From assembly GCF_000801105.2 (NCBI RefSeq), contig NC_079514.1, positions 47,868,515-47,932,514 on the forward strand: a DNA stretch of 64,000 bases, given 5' to 3'. The stretch comes from Raphanus sativus. Taxonomy: Eukaryota; Streptophyta; Magnoliopsida; Brassicales; Brassicaceae. Shown here piece after piece: positions 59,698-64,000 of this stretch. The position numbers were made by a program, and so were the translations under genes. Under the pieces are notes generated by a model. The model did not search any database. It was given only the letters and a program-made list of their open reading frames with translations, and was not told the origin of the DNA. The first letter of the stretch is position 1. Each line of letters opens with the position of its first letter.

Positions 59698-60879
59698 GTT
59701 ATGTGTCGGATTTACTCATGATGTTTACTTGTGTGAGTTATAACTTATAAGTCTGTTTATGCAAAGGGAAGTCAGTGGTTTATTTAAAATAAGTATACCC
59801 TTTCCAAACTAAGAACCTAATAATCAAAGACAAAAGACAGCTCAAACGCCTTTAAGCATGTGATGATAACAAGTACTTGAACTTGGCATGTTGCAGCAAT
59901 AGATGATAATAATAGTGTACTCTTTAAAAAACTCGAATATTGTTCGTTATTTATCCATTTGTTTTGTCACTAAATGCATATTAAGTTCCGTTTATAGCAC
60001 AAAATGTTTTGGTAGAGAGATTTTCATGTTACTTTGAACTTTGCAGCAATTGTGAAAGCTCTTTCTTTATTTTCACCCACTCACATTTTCACAACTTTTT
60101 CTTCTTTTCTTTGTCTTTGGATGATTCGATTAATTAAATCTGTCTTAAGAAAGACACCAAGATATTATTCCCAAAACAAATGCTACAAATCAAATAGAGA
60201 GTAAAAATAAAAGAAAGAAAAGATTAGGCTTCCAACGAATTTTCTAACGTTTACATGATGTGCCTTTCACATGTGAAAACAAAAATTATGTATCTTAATC
60301 TTTTATTGGGTTAATGTATCCAAACACCCTTTATCTGTCTCCAGTCTCCAGTCTCCACTAATACCTAACTCCTTTTGTTATTTCTCAAACATTGTAGGTC
60401 AAGTTTTGGTAGTATCTCTTAACATCTTACCAAAAAAAAAGGTTTTGGTAGTATCACTATCTACTAATATCTTTACACTATATACTATAGAAGGCCGGTC
60501 TTAGATTTTGAAAAACATAGATTATTTATAAAAAAAATTAATAACCTAATGTCAATGCATATTCAATTCATAGAATTTTGGAGATAATAAACCAGTAATA
60601 TCGCATTTGTTTATGATTATGACCGCATGATACGACGTTTTATTGTACAAGTTTTAGTCAGAGACGGTCTTCACACGACGTCGTTTGTTTGACGAAAAAA
60701 AGTAATGAATTTTTTCATTGGTCAATATATTTGAATAAAATAATATAATCCGTTATGAGGGGGGAGCGCGTGACTTTAGTTTCTCCGCCTCTTAATTGCT
60801 TTTGGATTTAATCACTTGAAAGCTCTCTCGCTGGGCACAGACAGAAGATCACAGTCTCTATCTACACGCTTGGAGGAGT
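59698..60879. other. TBL36 3' flank and MVD2 upstream region
   Basis: No gene seen. The proximal MVD2 leader (about 60800-60879) is less AT-rich. Confidence 0.45.
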
Positions 60880-63800
60880 ATGGCGGCGGAGAAATGGGTG
60901 TACATGGTGACGGCGCAAACCCCGACGAACATCGCGGTGATAAAGTATTGGGGAAAGAGAGATGAAGTCCGTATCCTCCCCGTCAACGACAGCATCAGCG
61001 TTACTCTCGATCCCGATCACCTCTGTACCGTCACCACTGTCGCCGTCAGTCCCTCTTTTGATCGCGATCGAATGTGGCTCAACGGCAAGGTAATCTCTCA
61101 TGTTTTCTTCGTTTCTTTCTTTGCTGTGAGATTCCGTTCCACCCCAATCCAACGGCTTTTGCTTAAATATTGATTTAGATTCCAACTTTTTGAATATTTG
61201 TAATTGGGATGAGTCCTGATATTTTTTTTTGTTACTTCATAAACGGTCTCATAACTGGGCATAATGAACATATTTTAAATAAATAAATAAAATAGGAAAT
61301 TTTGATCCTCATCAAAATTGGATAGGAAAAACATTTCTTCATAAATCCATTCATACATAAGGAAAATAGAGAAAGTGTGACAAGATTTTCAACATAATTG
61401 GTATAAAATTTGAGGAACAATGAGGAGTTTTAACCGAATGGTCCTGACCTAGTGCTAAAGGGTTCACAGATGTGAGTAGTCGATTCCCCTTGAGTGGTAA
61501 AAAAATGCGGATCTTGCGGGCCTCATAGTGATTAGTCCGGCCTAGAAAGCCTTTGGGATAACACCACGTTTATCAGAAAAAAAAATTGAGAAACAATAAA
61601 TTCATGATATATTTTTTTTTTCTTTCTAAAATGTGGTCACTTACTGAAGCCAAATTCAAAGTTTTTTATATCACTTTATGATTGGATTCACTTTCATTTT
61701 TTTTTGTTCTTGTTTGTTTTCATGTTAGTGTAGGAGATCTCTCTTTCTGGGAGTAGGTACCAAAACTGTTTGAGGGAGATTCGAGGTCGTGGTGGTGAGG
61801 TTGAAGACAAGGAGAAAGGTATCAAGATAGAGAAGAAAGACTGGGAGAAACTTCATCTTCATATTGCTTCTCATAACAACTTCCCTACTGCTGCTGGCTT
61901 AGCATCTTCTGCTGCTGGATTTGCTTGTCTTGGTATTTCTTTTTTTTTTTGCTTTTCCTCTCTGTTCCTCAATGGGGATTGAAACTGAAGCATGGAAAAT
62001 TACAGATTATTTGCACTGTCTTTACCTTATTATATTGAAGGAACCACATGGTTTGATAATTGTTAAATATCTAGATTGGTGCTTGAAGCTTATTTTAAGG
62101 TTAGAATATATAGCAAAGATGTGATTGCTTGTTTCTGAAGGAACTTAATTACAGCTCATAGATTCTCCACTGTAATTTATAGCTTGCTATTAAATCTTTT
62201 GTCTATCCATGACAATTAAATTATCTACTATTCTCAAGGTTGATTATGAGCTACAGAATGATCCTTGTTTATGTTAAATTGCTCTTTTTCTACAGTTTTT
62301 TCTCTGGCAAAGTTGATGAATGTAGATGAAGATGCAAGCCATCTTTCTGCAATAGCCAGGTATATATGCAGTGGACATTCTTCCAGTATCGTTCTTTACA
62401 ATATATATATCATTTTGCTCGTTATTGATTATATACGCATACTATACTTTATAATGATTTTTTAATGCCTCAGTTATAATAATTAGTAAACGTTCTCCTC
62501 TCCATGTTGTTTTATTGTTGAATGACGAGTATTCTGACACTCCTCTAGGGATTAAGTGGTACTGGTTTACCAGGGTTTAATTTTAATTCTCTTGTGTAGG
62601 CAAGGTTCAGGAAGTGCTTGCCGGAGTTTGTTTGGTGGGTTTGTCAAGTGGGAAATGGGAAGCAAAGAAGATGGAAGTGACAGCGTTGCAGTTCAACTAG
62701 CAGATGAGAAGCATTGGAACGATCTTGTTATCATCATTGCCGTGGTATGAATCTTATAAATCTATTGTCAAGCGACTTGTATACTTGGTCGTCCAATCTA
62801 CCTAACAATGCCGTTTTCTAGTTAACCGTATGGTACAATTTCTCTCGTCGTGCAATTTTAATGAATGAGCTATATGATAGTATTTCCAGGGCAAAGTATT
62901 TGACTATTTGGACGTATGACAAAGTATATGATAGATTAATACAATAATACATGCAGCCTCTTCTGCATTATGGCATGAATAGACAAGTCTAAATGATCTG
63001 AAATCTATGAAAATCCACTGTCTGCTTTTATTTCTTCCTTTCTAGCTTGTAAAAGCTTCTTGCATAAATGCTTTTTAAGTGTTTTTAGCTTTTGCTACAC
63101 CTAGGTGAGTTCACGGCAGAAGGAAACGAGCAGCACCTCTGGAATGCGTGAAAGTGTTGAGACGAGTTTGCTTTTACAGAATAGAGCAAAAGTATGTTAC
63201 TTCTTGATGTTTGATGGAAAGTCTGTATTATTACCTCTTACCTTTTTAGACTTCACTCTCTGTTTTTTCTTTACCTGTAGGAAGTTGTGCCTAAACGAAT
63301 CCTGCAAATGGAGGAAGCTATTAAAAACCGAGATTTTGCATCCTTTACACAATTGAGCTGCGCAGACAGCAACCAGTTTCATGCTGTTTGTCTGGATACA
63401 TCTCCACCCATATTTTACATGAATGACACCTCCCACAGGTTTATTTTTTTGAGTCAGAGGCTGCTTCTTTTTATTTAGCTATCATCGTACATTTCTTGAT
63501 TTAATATCAAACTGTTAACTGCTTCCTCAGGATAATTAGCTTGGTTGAAAAATGGAATCGTTCTGAAGGCACACCACAGGTAAAGTCCCTACCAAGTTGT
63601 GTCTTGTTCGACCTTTTGGCCATTTTGCGCATATTATTTCCAAGCATTTGGAGTTGAGATAGATCAGACCACCTTTGTCTTAAATCTGTTTGCAAAAAAA
63701 AAAAAACATCCTCTGTTCCTTGAGTATATAAACAAGAAGTAACTCGAAATTTTGAATGTGAACAGGTTGCTTACACATTTGATGCTGGCCCAAATGCTGT

Positions 63801-64000
63801 ACTGATTGCACGCAACAGAAAGGTAGCAGTTCAATTGCTCCAGGGGCTTCTCTACTATTTCCCCCCTAAGTCTGACACTGATATGAAGAGGTGAGAGATC
63901 GAAACTTTCTGGTTTTTGTAATGAGTTTAACATAGTATAGTTTAAAGCTGTTTGCAATGATTTTGGTTTCTTTTTTTACTAGTTACGTAGTGGGAGATAA
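60880..64000 (+). CDS. MVD2: Diphosphomevalonate decarboxylase (MVD2, At3g54250 orthologue), 3' end outside the window
   Basis: Last enzyme of the mevalonate pathway: ATP-dependent decarboxylation of mevalonate diphosphate to isopentenyl diphosphate. Exons seen: 60880-61089, 61734-61932, 62296-62359, 62600-62744, 63105-63191, 63281-63438, 63531-63579, 63766-63890 and 63983 onward. They give about 351 of roughly 419 residues, all in phase. The substrate-binding start [16 protein letters not shown] (about 14-29) and the GHMP-kinase ATP loop [17 protein letters not shown] (about 120-136) are intact, as are FDAGPNAV and later conserved blocks. Intron 1 contains a SINE. The missing C-terminus would decide whether a peroxisomal targeting signal is present. 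Confidence 0.95.
61425..61584 (+). mobile_element. tRNA-derived SINE in intron 1 of MVD2
   Basis: A box-like TGGTCCTGACCTAGTGC and a B box-like GTCGATTCCCC (about 61479) are followed by a body and an A-run (61576-61585). Imperfect direct repeats flank it: TTGAGGAACAATGA before and TTGAGAAACAATAA after. It is older than the AP3 SINE, judging by the diverged target repeats, and belongs to a different SINE family. Confidence 0.78.

Noticed and set aside
1..64000. CRISPR arrays, bacterial operons or organelle inserts
   Set aside because: Gene structure, introns and mobile elements are all plant nuclear; no regular spacer array or organelle gene was seen.

Overview
The window is nuclear DNA of a crucifer, most likely a Brassica or a close relative. 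Eight genes or gene relics match, in unbroken descending order, Arabidopsis thaliana chromosome 3 genes At3g54400 to At3g54250: an aspartic protease, NCA1 (relic), EMB1967/MCRS1-like (relic), APETALA3, VAMP727, a hemerythrin-like protein, RGD3/BTAF1 (relic), TBL36 and MVD2. These assignments come from memory of the Arabidopsis proteins; no search was run. Relics alternating with intact genes, and the absence of the gene expected between AP3 and VAMP727 (WRI1), fit gene loss from one copy of a triplicated genome.

Layout. 0.8-3.6 kb: a non-autonomous CACTA transposon with a nested Emigrant-like MITE. 4.0-7.1 kb: aspartic protease. 7.9-11.7 kb: a Mutator-like foldback element, a 1.3 kb deletion-derivative LTR retrotransposon with perfect target duplications, and a Harbinger MITE. 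12.2-15.9 kb: LINE 3' debris, a Helitron inside the NCA1 relic, and a solo LTR. 17.4-22.9 kb: repeat locus A, interrupted by retroelement sequence. 24.0-29.9 kb: the EMB1967 relic, with a nearly full LINE coding region inserted in its last codons. 30.9-32.9 kb: AP3, with a SINE in its sixth intron. 33.5-38.3 kb: transposon-filled space (Mutator-like element cut by a Helitron, a TA-flanked inverted-repeat element, a Sadhu-like retroposon). 39.0-40.6 kb: VAMP727. 41.7-42.3 kb: a hAT-like MITE. 43.4-47.1 kb: repeat locus B, paralogous to A. 47.1-52.5 kb: AT-rich DNA without visible genes. 52.6-64 kb: hemerythrin gene, a small mitochondrial-type protein gene lying between pieces of the RGD3 relic, a second copy of the Harbinger MITE in the TBL36 promoter, TBL36, and MVD2, which runs off the right edge.

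The intact genes do not form one pathway. They are ordinary plant housekeeping and developmental genes (petal/stamen identity, vacuolar membrane fusion, cell-wall O-acetylation, mevalonate pathway) kept together by synteny. The least explained feature is the pair of repeat loci A and B: dozens of copies of a short hairpin next to an AAGCCGTGGGT-type motif, flanked by related sequence that carries splice-site-like signals on the minus strand. They may be undescribed non-coding transcription units.
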